In this document: in pieces, positions 23,007 to 33,786 of the stretch
How positions within the stretch are numbered: the first letter of the stretch is position 1
How the letters are laid out: each line of letters begins with the position of its first letter
Origin: Bifiguratus adelaidae
Taxonomy: Eukaryota; Mucoromycota; Endogonomycetes; Endogonales
Reading direction: 5' to 3'
Length of the DNA: 64,000 bases
Assembly: GCA_002261195.1 (NCBI GenBank)
Contig: MVBO01000044.1
Coordinates: 38,372-102,371, forward strand
Notes under the pieces: model-generated
Database searches by the model: none
The model's input: the letters and a program-made list of their open reading frames with translations, nothing else
What the model was told of the DNA's origin: nothing
Made by a program: the position numbers and the translations under genes

Positions 23007-25410
23007 CTAATAGGAGTCCTCTAATACACCATCACCCATCTCATCGTTACTCAGTATCTCTACGTCGTCATTGCCAAACCCACCTAGCGCACCGGACGAA
23101 TCCTGGAATGCCCACGCCTTCTTGTACGGATAAGTGGACGATAATTGATAGGTATCATCGCTCGAATCATCGTCTTCATCCTCCTCCACAGCTTGTGTCG
23201 GTTGTATCTCTTGTTCGGAATCGTCATCATCATTGTCATAGCTTGAAGTTGGGACATTGGAACGGGCAGGTTGAAGCAAACCCCGCTCCTGCGAAGTCTC
23301 AGTCGGCAGTTCGTCCCCCTCTATCATCTCTGGCTTGTAATCCGTTGGCTCTTTCCCTTTGTCGTCCTCTTCCGTGTCGTCGGGTGCTTTGATTTCCCGA
23401 GGCATTTCAGACGAGCGAATAGGCAGTAAGCTCTGCGTCTCGATCGAGTCTTTCGTCACGGGTGAGCCTGGTGGGTGTGATTGGGACACTGCTTCTAGCG
23501 AATCTGTGGATGGGCGCTTTGATCTACGTTCAAAGACATGAGCCTTGCCAAATCGATTGACGGAAACGTTTCTAACGGAGCCTGTCTTCGTCTCGTGGGT
23601 AGCTTTATCAAGGCTAGTTCGTGCTGCCTGTTTTGCTGAACGATTGCTTTTCCGTTGTATTGAGGTGTCTTGCCCCTTGACAGGCGGACTGTGAGGCGAC
23701 ATTGGCTGCGAATCAAGTGCAATCTGTGTACCAGCCATAGCTTCCGGTTTAAGCTCGTTCTCTTCCTGACTTGAGTCTTGCCGATCACTTTCATCCTCTT
23801 GGGTACGCTTTTCACGTGTGTCATCAGCCACGGTCTCCGTCAAGCTATTTGGCGGATAGCTTGGGACGTATAGCTCGTCCGAGTCGCCATCCGAGAGACT
23901 GTCTTCCATAGAGGTCTGACTGGAGCCTACCCACTTGTTATCAAAAATGCCATAGTCATTGACACTTGTCATAGTGAGAGCTACTCTCGCTAACTTGGCA
24001 TCCTCATCCTCTGACGAAGTTTCCTGACGCCGCCGTTTCAATCTAGGTATTGACGTTTTGATGTTTGATGGCTTTTCGGATGAGGGTGCTTGTGGCTGTG
24101 GCAAGGCCACCGGGAGGGATGGCTGTCCAGGCGGTAACTCATTGCCGTTCTCTGATTGGTTGGTATTTGGAACGGGCATTTGCGTGTTTTGAGAGCTCGC
24201 GACTGGTGAAGATTTGCTGTATTCCCAATGCTCGTCCGTATGAGGCAATTCGCTGTACCGAGTAGCTAGCTCTTGCAAACCTTCCCTTGCATTACCATCC
24301 AGATGACCTAAAAGTACGCGAGGTAAGTCATCCCTCGTTAAAGTCAAATAGACATCACAACATACGGGTGGCATGCTTGGATGGTGGTTCATTTAATTTC
24401 ATTGGAGGTCTCTTAATAATTTCAGCGGACAACTCCTGAGATGTACCTGACCTGTGTCCGTTCTGTGCTCGTGGAGATGAGGGTGGTGGTGGTGATTCAC
24501 AGAGTTTTTGGGTAGCCGGGCCATCATAGAATTGCGTGGACAATTTTGTTCTATTGGCTTTCACGCTTTTTTCAAGTTTAGGTCGCTTCGCCTCGCGGAC
24601 CGAAAGCTTTGAAGTTCCCTCCTCTAGTGTTCGACTGGACTTTGATTTCTGAAACTTCTCGCGAAATCTATCTGCAATGCCTTGAGCTTCCTCCACGTCT
24701 GCAGACTTGGTATAGTCCAATTTGTACAAGCCCAATTTTGTCATCTTCCTTACGACGAGATACCTAAGGAACGGTCAAAGATTTGGCCAGGAAGCTGGAT
24801 GTGAAAACATACCACTTTCGTTGAGACAGCGCGCTTCGCACGGCATTCCAATCATTCTCTGTCTTCATAATCTCAACCACAAGATCAATCTCCTCTGGAA
24901 GCCAAACAGCTGCGCCTCCGTGATTGACAGATTCGAATCCAGTCTGCATGAGATTTGGATCGGATGACACGCCGTCCCACATACTGAGAGTCAGTTTTCG
25001 TTTTATCTTTGTGGAAGTCTGATGTGGTGATATATGCGAGCTGTCATGAGAAACAGTCGCTGTCTCGGGCATGAACGTTCGCAACAAGCCTTCCACAGCA
25101 TTTAATGTCGCCTGATCAAACAGTGGTTCTATAGGCTCGCGCTTCTTCTTAGGTCGTCCCCTTTTTTTAGTGCCAACTGACGCTTCTTGGCTGTCGCGCT
25201 CTTTTACCTGATGATAAGCAGCAGCCAATCGTAACAGCTCGGCTCGCTGCAACGTGCAGTGTAAGATTTAAGATACGGTACAGATCCGTAGGAATAACTT
25301 ACGAAATCAAGAGCGTTGGTGATGGGGCCTCGGTTCTTCTCGACGGCCTGAAATATCTCCTCATAGTGCCTCTTTTTACCGCGCGATGGGTCACGCGATG
25401 GGTCAGCCAT
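23007..25410 (-). CDS. Hypothetical nuclear protein, AT-hook and SANT-like segment, acidic tail
   Basis: Four exons (introns 25247-25302, 24764-24812, 24308-24365) give about 746 residues. ATG at 25410 starts MADPSRDPSRGKKRHYEEI. A basic AT-hook-like run (TKKRGRPKKKR) at about residue 70 is followed by a helical segment, WLPEEIDLVVEIM to VVRKMTKLGLYKL. Its tryptophan and hydrophobic spacing resembles SANT/Myb repeats and the C-terminal helices of Timeless-like proteins. The remaining 500 residues are disordered, Ser/Glu/Asp-rich with many SP and SQ sites, and end in an acidic tail. No enzyme domain is visible. A chromatin or DNA-replication-linked role is possible but unproven. The gene converges on REV7, with 32 bp between stop codons. 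Confidence 0.75.
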
Positions 25411-25628
25411 GGCTGGATGTACCGCGCGTTCGAGGCCACGAGAACCTTGACAGTTGTTCCCAAATTGGAAGGCGCCTAACACTCTTTGGATCAACTCAGC
25501 GATGGTGGGTGCAATGTCAAGCACTCTTGAACTGTTGGGTTCAACGTCCAAAAGGACGACGACAGACGGACAAAGCTACCAGAGATAGGGTAGACCTAGA
25601 GATGAATTCATTGGAATGCAGTGAGCTA

Positions 25629-27242
25629 TCAATACATGACATCGTCGGTATCTTCTTCAGCAAATGTTTCATCATCCTGAAGAGTCATTTCATCCATCAT
25701 TTCCTCCAAGCTAATCTCTGGGAAGTCTTCTTCCTCTTCTTCACCATCCTCATCTTGGTCTTGCATCTCATCCTCTACAGCCATGGCATACTGCGATTTC
25801 TTGGCCTTGGCCACCGCATTGGTATCCTTGAATATGTTGATGTTGGATCGAAGTTCAGGATCTTCTTCCAAATCCCGCAAGAACATTTCGTAGTCATTCT
25901 CCAAGCGAGCCACGTCTTGTTTTCGAGGCGCCATCTCCTCCTCTTCCTTGGCCAATTGTCGAAGCTTCCATTGTCGCGTCTTATTCTTCTTGCGGTGAAC
26001 GGGATAGGATTTCTTGACGAGGATCACATCCGGTAAGGCGGCACGGTCCATGGCATCAAAGTTGTCGTCATTAAAGTTGCTTCTAGAGATGTCATAGCCC
26101 ATGGCGGTATCACCAGCCTTCAAGAGGGCGCCCAGATGAGTTCGGGTGATGAAGGTGGTGTCGTTCTTGCCGAAATCTGTAGAACGGGCCACTTCGACAT
26201 CCGCTAGCACGTATCGACCTCGTGTCGGGCCAACGGGCTCCACATCGAGGACATAGTATTCTGTGAGTTCCTTGGCGGAGGCTAAAGAATTGAACGGCGT
26301 TCGCCAGTAGGCTGTAGTCTGAATATCCGCCACATTGAGCGTGTTGACATCCATCAGCTGTAGCGTATTACTGACGCGTAGACAGATCAAGAGTGGACTA
26401 ATGTTACCGAGGGACTTGGCGAGCTTGTTGGGAATGCAGACGAGGTCATCCTTACATACAGGCACAATCTCGAGCGAGTAGGAGAACTTGTAACTGCTGC
26501 TGCCGCTGTGAATATCGGTCGAGACCAATTGTTCGCTTGACTTTGACCGAGTTGGCACCACCGCGGCGAGAAATTCCATCATTTTAATCGCGTGTGCGCG
26601 GTTTGTATAATAAAAGTCGATACCGTCCTTCACCTCCTTGATGTTTGTCGTATCCTTGTGCGCATTATGCTTGAGAATCAATTGCTCGAGATAAAAGAAG
26701 GTGCGCTTGTGTTCCACCTTTTGCCGTACTTGCACCATGGCCTTCCATGTATTTTGCGCCGCCACCCGAGTACATTCGTCACATTGCTGATAGGAAACGA
26801 CATACTCAACCTCAAAGATTTGTTGCAATATCGTCGATGTAAACACTTCTTTTTGTATCGTCAACTTGACCTTGACCCGCCGACTATGCGGTTCCGTCCA
26901 GATAAACCCAGCATCAACCAATCGCACCTTGTTCAAACCCTTGAGCCTCTTTAAACAGAGAGCCAACAACTCTCGCGATTCCAGTTCTGCGTTGACCCAA
27001 TAGTTGGGTGGTTGGAGATACCGTTCACAGTTGCGACAAAAGTGTATGGTGACATGCTTGGGTATGCCTTCTGTGATATCCACAACGCCACGAATACAAT
27101 TTACGCACATGTTGGCCGGATTCGGCGCAATGGCTGTCCCGCACTGACAGCATAATCTACTTAACGTCAGTGATGTTCTAACCGTTATATCCTCCCGATA
27201 GACTCACATGAGCTGCTGTTGTGTCTGTGGTATATACTCCAT
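25629..27242 (-). CDS. NMD3: 60S ribosomal export adaptor Nmd3
   Basis: Nmd3 binds the 60S joining face and recruits Crm1 for nuclear export. Two exons (intron 27157-27207) give 520 residues, the usual length. The N-terminus has paired zinc ribbons: LCCQCGTAIAPN with MCVNCIRG, then FCRNCERYLQPP, then YQQCDECTR. The eIF5A-like and SH3-like middle domains follow, then an acidic C-terminal tail (EMQDQDEDGEEEEEDF) leading into a leucine-rich hydrophobic segment (FPEISLEEMMDEMTL), where export signals lie in relatives. Despite the name it has no direct role in nonsense-mediated decay. It shares a 110-bp promoter with AP-1 sigma. Confidence 0.97.
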
Positions 27243-27352
27243 GAGTGAGGAAGCGTGTAGAGTCGAAAGTGAGCAATAAAAAAAAAGTAAATTAATTCAT
27301 TCATTTATGAATGAAAGTAACCCTCAACTACGCAGGCTCCTCGTTGCACGTC
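27243..27352. promoter_or_regulatory. Bidirectional promoter between NMD3 and AP-1 sigma
   Basis: The gap is 110 bp (68 bp if the sigma subunit starts at 27311). It contains an A9 run next to the NMD3 side and an AATTAATTCATTCATTTATGAATG stretch, which is AT-rich in an otherwise mixed region. A nucleosome-free shared promoter is the likely reading. Confidence 0.4.
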
Positions 27353-28033
27353 ATGGGGGTAAATGTCACTGATGAAGGCCGTAAGGAAGCATTAGACTCA
27401 TTGGCTACTCTTCTAGATCAATTGGATGCTACTGGTGAGCCGTCAAGGCAAAGTACGTCTCACCAAGTGGTTTCAAACGATATCACCCAAGGAAAAGAGC
27501 AAGATTGTCAAGGACGTAACGCAGTTGGTGTTGGCGAGACGGACAAAGATGTGCAACTTTTTGGAATACAAAGGTAAATTGTCAGTGCATGCACGAAGAT
27601 GGTAGCTTACAAGAGTGATGACCATGTAGACACCAAAGTCGTGTATCGGAGGTAAGAGGAACATTATTCACTGATGGACATTTAGACCCTGATGGGACAC
27701 GCTCTCTAGATATGCGTCCCTCTTCTTTGTAGCTGGCATCAACCAAGGCGACAATGAACTCATTACGCTGGAAATAGTGCATCGCTATGTAGAAATCTTG
27801 GATCGGTATTTTGGCAATGTAAGGTCAACATTGGCCTCGGACATGACATTGATCGGCTTTAGGTATGCGAGCTCGACTTGATCTTCAACTTTCAAAAGGC
27901 CTACTTTATACTGGACGAACTCTTGATTGCTGGAGAAATGCAAGAGACATCGAAAAAGAGTGTGTTGCGCGTGGTGACTCAACAGGATCAGTACGAGGAT
28001 GCGGAAGCGAACGAATTGAAGGGAAATGCCTAG
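27353..28033 (+). CDS. APS1: AP-1 clathrin adaptor small subunit (sigma 1)
   Basis: The sigma subunit of the trans-Golgi/endosome AP-1 coat, about 155 residues. The first coding exon is only ATGGGG (27353-27358), followed by an intron (27359-27416). Splicing gives [20 protein letters not shown], which matches the invariant family start. Further exons supply [58 protein letters not shown] and [14 protein letters not shown]. The QETSKK sequence favours AP-1 over AP-2. An in-frame ATG at 27311 would add 14 residues not found in relatives, so 27353 is chosen. All introns are 45-60 nt. Confidence 0.93.
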
Positions 28034-28125
28034 GTTGTTTTGCTGTACATTACAAAGCTATCACCACTCGATATAATTTACTCTATGCTGATATGCTCCT
28101 TCTCTCGGCTGATGACGTGTCAAGT

Positions 28126-29948
28126 TCACTTGAGCAAAGGTTGTTGTTCCGAGCTAACGCCTTCAGTAGACGCTGGTCCATTCGCGTCGCCGTCTGCACC
28201 ACGATCCATGCCGTGGAGACCTAAAGCACCATAGTCCTTCATGTTTGGCTGCTGCAGTTCGGAACCATCCTGGTGAGACGGTTTCCGGACAGCAAGACTA
28301 ACCTTGGTAGGGACTCTGTTGGCGCGGGAAGATCGTGATATCGTCGACCCGGACAATCTGCGTGTGTGGAGAAGACCGGCTAGACTGGGATGAATCTTTT
28401 GGCGATTGATAGGCCTTCGCATCACTTTGATCTTGTTGTGGACTGCATAAAAGCGGGGTCAACGCGTGTCTGTGCAAGCGGTTACATAATCCTTCTTACC
28501 ATCCACGTAAACGTCCGTTTCATCGACAATTTCCTCGCCAATGAGCTCTTCAATCACATCTTCTAGTGTGATGACGCCGAGCGCTCCGCCTTCACCGCCT
28601 GGATTCTCGGAGACAAGAGCCATGTGACCTAGACCGAGTGAATAGGGTGACTCTTTTGCAAGCCATGAATGACGCTTACTCCTGCCTTCCTGGAAAAAGT
28701 TCAAAATATCCAAGCAACTCGTATCGATACCGGTCTCGGGAAGAGTACTGAGAGGAAAATCCTTCACGGGATAGTTGTCTTCCGGGTCGTAGGTGATCAA
28801 CTGCTTGACGAGCAACATGCCGACGAAATTGCTCTTGTCATCACTCGTATGAATAGGGATTCTAGAGTAACCGGCCGAGAGAATGGTGTTGACCAATTTC
28901 TCATCCAGGACAGCGTCCAGAGAAAGCGTATATACATCTTCAATGGGTGTCATGATGTGCGATACGTCCTTGTCTCGAAGGTCCAGGACAGCGCCAATAA
29001 TAGTGACTTCATCTTCGGTCAATGCGTCAAGATCTGACGCCGTCTCACCTTGATGCAACGATACGAGCGTCTTCAATTCTGCCTTGCGATAAACGGTGCC
29101 GTGTGATTCACCCAACCAGCGATCCAAGAGTAAGGCAGTTGGATAAGCGACAGGATACATAATGTACATGAGAACAAGCATTGGGCTGGTGCGCACCATG
29201 GATGAGCTCTTCGATCAAGCTGACACCGAAACATTCATTCACTTACTAGGCGAATTTGGCCCCTATCGCAAGACCATGTCTTACACAAATAGCTAAGGTG
29301 GAGGTTAGCATTCATGTGCATGTCATACTAGCGGAGTCAGACGGAACATTTACCCTGAGGAATGATTCTGCAAGCGGAGGATGTCAGCGTATAGAGCATG
29401 ATAAGAATGAACCAACTGGTACTTACTCGCCAAAGATGACAATCAAGACGGTGGATGCTAAAACAGCAACCAAACCTCCCCCAAAGACGGAATCCAAAAT
29501 GATGGGCAAAGTCTCATTGACAATCACATTGGACAAGAGCAGCGTCACCAGCACCCAATGCCGTCCTCGACCGAGTAAGGCGTACACCCGTTCGGCATGT
29601 TTCCGTTCATGTTCCTCGCCCGATCGCATCAAGACCAACAAATTCGTTTCGTCCAAACCCATGAGTCCAAGCGTTAAACCTAAGGCATATCACGGTATTA
29701 GCATCATCCATACCTCATCCTCTACCTCCCTTACCCGCAAAGCACCCTCCAAGCAGCACCAGAAAGGCGATAACCCCCATCTTGGCCCAAAACTCTGCTG
29801 TGCCGAATTCCGTCTCTAGTTCCATGACACTGAGAGCTAGCCCAGTCATACGCCATTCACAGGGTGTAGGCACTGCAGCGACTCGTCGAAAGATGTTGGA
29901 TAATAGAAAAGGCACTCGTAACACTGTCAATGCGTCTCTTCTCTTCAT
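28126..29948 (-). CDS. MAM3: CNNM/Mam3-type membrane protein with DUF21 and CBS pair
   Basis: CNNM proteins affect Mg2+ and Mn2+ handling; yeast Mam3 is vacuolar. ATG at 29948 opens [20 protein letters not shown]. Several introns join the DUF21 domain: [24 protein letters not shown], then [19 protein letters not shown], then [16 protein letters not shown]. The family motifs GLMGLD and GEIIPQ are intact. Two CBS motifs follow ([26 protein letters not shown]) and a second Bateman half ([22 protein letters not shown]). The C-terminus ends in EQQPLLK, a dileucine-like motif common in vacuole-directed proteins. The intron 28629-28679 is 51 nt and lacks stops. Confidence 0.93.
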
Positions 29949-29985
29949 AGTGTGAAAGGAGTAGCAGACAAGCAATTATTGGAGC
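29949..29985. promoter_or_regulatory. 37-bp divergent gap between MAM3 and SRP68 start codons
   Basis: Only 37 bp separate two outward-facing ATGs. This leaves almost no room for 5' UTRs, so transcription probably starts inside or beyond the neighbouring coding sequence for at least one gene. Confidence 0.45.
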
Positions 29986-31037
29986 ATGGCTTCTGTGCAG
30001 TCATTAGTGTATAACGATCGCATGACCTTTGGTCTGCGACAGAATGACTATCAGAGATACAGGTAGAGTCGCTAAGGGTGTAGAGGTAGTAGGGTTGACT
30101 CTTTCTACCCAGACAATACTGCGCACGACGATTGAATCGACTACGACAGTTGCTGAGTGAGACGCATGCCAAAGGCAATGGCAAGTATCAGGCACGCGAA
30201 CTGCCAGAAACGGTCGAGGATGTTCGGTGAGTAGGGTGATGGGAATGACATCAGGAACTCATTGGCCTCAGATACCTTCACCTCTTGATCTATCAGTCGG
30301 AGCGAGCATGGGCTTATGGAATGGAGCTCAAGGAGGACGCGAAGACAAACGATCGCAAGCGACATCACATGATGAAACGTCTCAGGAGAGCACAACAGGC
30401 TGCAACGCAACTGGTTGACCTGTGCGAGAAATCTCGCGATATCGTGGATGATGTATTTGCCCTGGATATCAAGGTATGTGTCTTCAGGATGGACCTTGAA
30501 GTGCGGCGTTTCATGGTGTGTTGCTTATTCCTAGGCCTACGCGCTTCAAATACAAGGCTACTATTTCTTTGAATCTAGCAACTGGCGTGCTGCCTTGGAT
30601 CACTTCGTCGCTTCTCGCATCATTTATGACGCTCTTTGCCGCAGCGCATCTGTCCGAGATCAAATGATGTATCAATACGCCATGGAGACCATTGATCCCA
30701 ACATTAGCGTGGCCAGTCGACGTCTTGGCTACACCGTGGAGCGCAACATGAACGACACGGCAAAGACGCTCCGAAAGCGAGGTGTAGGGGATGCTGTCGA
30801 CTTGGCGTCCATTGAACGCCAGTTCCAGGTAAGATCATTTGCACCTTGGTATATTCTGTAAGCTAATCCTACCCCAAGAACCTCGCTCAACCTCACGTCG
30901 AGGCATCTAAGCCAATCCCAAACTTCCAGCTGATGCCATCCAAACCCATCTTTTATGATCTTGCCTTCAATGCCATCGAGTATCCAAACATTAGTGGGCG
31001 CGCAGAACGCAAAGCTTGGTTGAATTGGTTTCGATAA
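29986..31037 (+). CDS. SRP68: Signal recognition particle subunit SRP68, unusually short
   Basis: SRP68 binds 7S RNA and pairs with SRP72. Five exons (29986-30062, 30113-30226, 30272-30473, 30535-30828, 30879-31037) give exactly 281 residues. The RNA-binding domain is well conserved: RMTFGLRQNDYQRYRQYCARR, YQSERAWAYGMELK and YFFESSNWRAALDHF. The C-terminal SRP72-contact segment is also present: FQLMPSKPIFYDLAFNAIEYP. Human and yeast SRP68 are about 600 residues, so the central 300 or so are missing. The junction falls at the intron 30829-30878. This could be a lineage-specific minimal SRP68, a genomic deletion or an assembly collapse. The stop codon is 13 bp from the THOC1 start. Confidence 0.88.
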
Positions 31038-31050
31038 TAGAGACGTGTTT

Positions 31051-33582
31051 ATGTTGGCAGTAGCCGCTTTCAGAGAGTCTGCTGTTAAGGCAGTGGATAC
31101 TTGCTTGTTGAGAGCACAAGGACGAGCTCCTGGCATGGCCATGGAAGCGGATGTGCGCGAGGTCATTGCACCCGTGTATGCGATGTCTGAAGAACATGTG
31201 TCGGTCACTCTCACAGATTGGCGGCGGACCTTGTTGGAAGACGTGTTTAGAGAGTATGCTTTTGGACTCGTGGTACGTCTGTCGTTGCTTGTAGTTGCTT
31301 CTCGCTTTCGCTATCCACATGTTGACATCTCACATGACATTTCTCAGCGGCAGCAAGATCAGGGATCAGACAAGTACTTTGCGCAACTGTCCGACTTTTT
31401 GGACCTCTGCTTGACATGCGAACGCCAAGGTATGGTTGGACAGGGGAAAGCAACGCTCGCAGTTGACAAGGAGATCACTTGAATAGACATGATGGATCCA
31501 ACGGTGCCTTTGACGTTGATAGAGGAACTCTTGGACGCACACACCATTGCGGCATGCATCAGGATCTTTGATTACATTGAAGATCGGCGGGAGGGGATCA
31601 CAAAGGTGGGTATTGGACAGCTGCGCCGAGGTTGGATGTGGATATTGACATGGACATCTAGGATATGGTTCCGAACCGAGGAAAAGGTTTGGTGCTTCTT
31701 CGTCTGTGTAATGAACTCCTTCGTCGATCCTCAAAGACGGAGAACACTGTCTTTTGTGGACGCATCCTCATGTTTTTGGCCAACTCGTTTCCATTAGGCG
31801 AGCGTAGCGGTAAGGCTTGGAAATCGCGATAGATGGTCTGTCTTCGCTCATTTTGCTGATGCAGGTGTCAATGTCAAGGGAGAATTCAACCTGGAAAACA
31901 TTACCCTATATGAAGTGGATGAGAATATGGACAGCGACAAGTCGGCTGATAAAGGTATAGTTTTGTCCAAGATGAACATGTAACGTACTCATTACCGCCG
32001 TAGTCAAGGATAGCACATTTTACAAGCAGTTTTGGCGGTTGCAGCGATATTTTGCCAACCCCTTAGCACTATTTAAAGAGCAAACGACAGGAGAGCTCAA
32101 GGAGGTGGGTTGAGACTGGAAGCGACATTTAGAAAGGAATCACGTCTCTGATCGTCTCATTGCCAGGGCATCGAAGCAACATTGGCTGCCTTTTCCGCTC
32201 TTAGCGAAAAGGAGCAAACGATGCGAAGCATGCGGGCGGAGAAACAAGACAAACAAGAGGGTGCTACGAATGGCAAGAAGCGTCGCTACTCGGAGCTGGT
32301 TGACCGTGCGCCTGTCTTGCCGTTCAACGACGTTCTAGGAAGCAAGCAGCATCACTTTTTCCCAAAATTTCTCACCGGTCGTAACCTCCTTCCACTAGAG
32401 GTAGGTGCTAAAGCGCTGCACAATCTCGGTTGCTGAAACAGCCCAGATCTCGGACCCTTATTTCCGCCGTAATATCCTTGTACAAATCCTAATCGTCTTT
32501 CAATATCTCCTCGGCTTCTCACAGAGCAGTCAAAAAGAAGCACACGTCCTCCTCAATAATTCCCTCAAGACACCTTATACCCTATCCGACGACGATGCCA
32601 ACTGGATCACCAGCCTTCGGCAAGACGTAATCAAAGAGCTTCGAGCCACTTCCACTGACGGCGATAAATTCACCGATACCATACTTCTCATCTTGGAGCA
32701 CGAACGACACTGGGTGAGTCAACTAGCTATATTTGAGTTCGATGTGGTGCGCTAAGGTGCCTTTAGATTGATTGGAAGGGTCAACTATGTAAACCGTTCG
32801 ATATATCACGAGTGAGCATGGAACAGGTGGAGAAGCTCTTGAGCCGGGAACCACAGCTGAGGGTAAGTCCTTCAGCGGCCACGACAACGTCTTCATACGC
32901 TGATCATGCACCAGCCTCTGCTCAACAAATTCCGGTTTGATGTTGGGACGATGGAGTTGACGCGATTATGGAAGACGGCCGGTCTGACACTGTAAGTCCC
33001 ATATCATCCTACAGGTAGTCCCTAATCCCTCCGTATAGTGGAAAAGAAAGCCCGCCGACCCTAGACGAATACATTGAACACCTAAAGAACCAGATGCAAG
33101 ACGACCTGCCACCTGACGAAAAGCAAGACCTCGAGACGGCACAAGCATGGCGCGGCCTTCGACTCGCTGCCCATGACCATTTTGCCCTCTTTAATGAGAT
33201 CTTTCGAAAGGATCGACAAGATCAGCCGCCCTTGGAAGCATTACAGGACGTGATTGCGCATCACAAGAAACGGCAGCGGCAAGACAAGGGTGAGGAAAAG
33301 CAGCCACGTGAGCGACATACGCATGAGGAGGAGGTGGACAAGGAGGCCAGGATGGGCAAAGGCATGGCAAATGACACGAAAGAGGACACGAAAGAGGAAA
33401 ACAAAATGGAAAGGGATGGGGCAGAAAGCCAAGGCGTCAAGCAAGAGGATGAAATAGGACGAGACGATGTGGCAGAAGCCAAGGAGAAAACGGATGAAGA
33501 TGTGGCGGACCAAGAGGAGATGAACGAAAATGTGGCAAAAGACAAGATGGACGAGGATGCGACAGAACCTGTATCATCATAA
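31051..33582 (+). CDS. THOC1: THO complex subunit 1 (Thoc1/Hpr1)
   Basis: Core subunit of the THO complex coupling transcription to mRNA export. About ten exons give roughly 660 residues. Recognisable blocks: [89 protein letters not shown] and [14 protein letters not shown]. The human death domain is absent; instead the protein ends in about 90 acidic/Lys residues with short imperfect repeats ([20 protein letters not shown]). ATG at 31051 is the first methionine after the SRP68 stop and fits family length, but the N-terminus is poorly conserved and the 13-bp spacing makes it less certain. Confidence 0.92.
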
Positions 33583-33786
33583 GAGCACGGATTGACTCAC
33601 ATGCAACCGTGAACTATAGTATAGGCGACAATGGGATGTCGAGACAAACAATAGGTCCAATATGATACATGCACACTCCTAGAATACTACTCTTGACAAG
33701 ACATTGAAATTACAGGCCTACTCTTTCAAACAAACCTACTAAAAGTACACAGCACATCTACACCAAACCCATCCACCATTAAATAC
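33583..33786. terminator. Convergent 3' region of THOC1 and RGS receptor
   Basis: A 204-bp gap between two convergent stop codons, rich in A and T (for example ACAATAGGTCCAATATGATACATG). It must carry both polyadenylation regions. No canonical AATAAA is seen on the plus strand; ATTAAATA near 33779 lies on the border. Confidence 0.35.

Noticed and set aside
27157-27242. NMD3 as a partner of SMG1 in nonsense-mediated decay
   Set aside because: Despite its name Nmd3 is a 60S export adaptor; the proximity has no established meaning.
27311-27352. Earlier ATG for AP-1 sigma
   Set aside because: It is in frame but adds 14 residues absent from the invariant N-terminus of the family and overlaps the short shared promoter.
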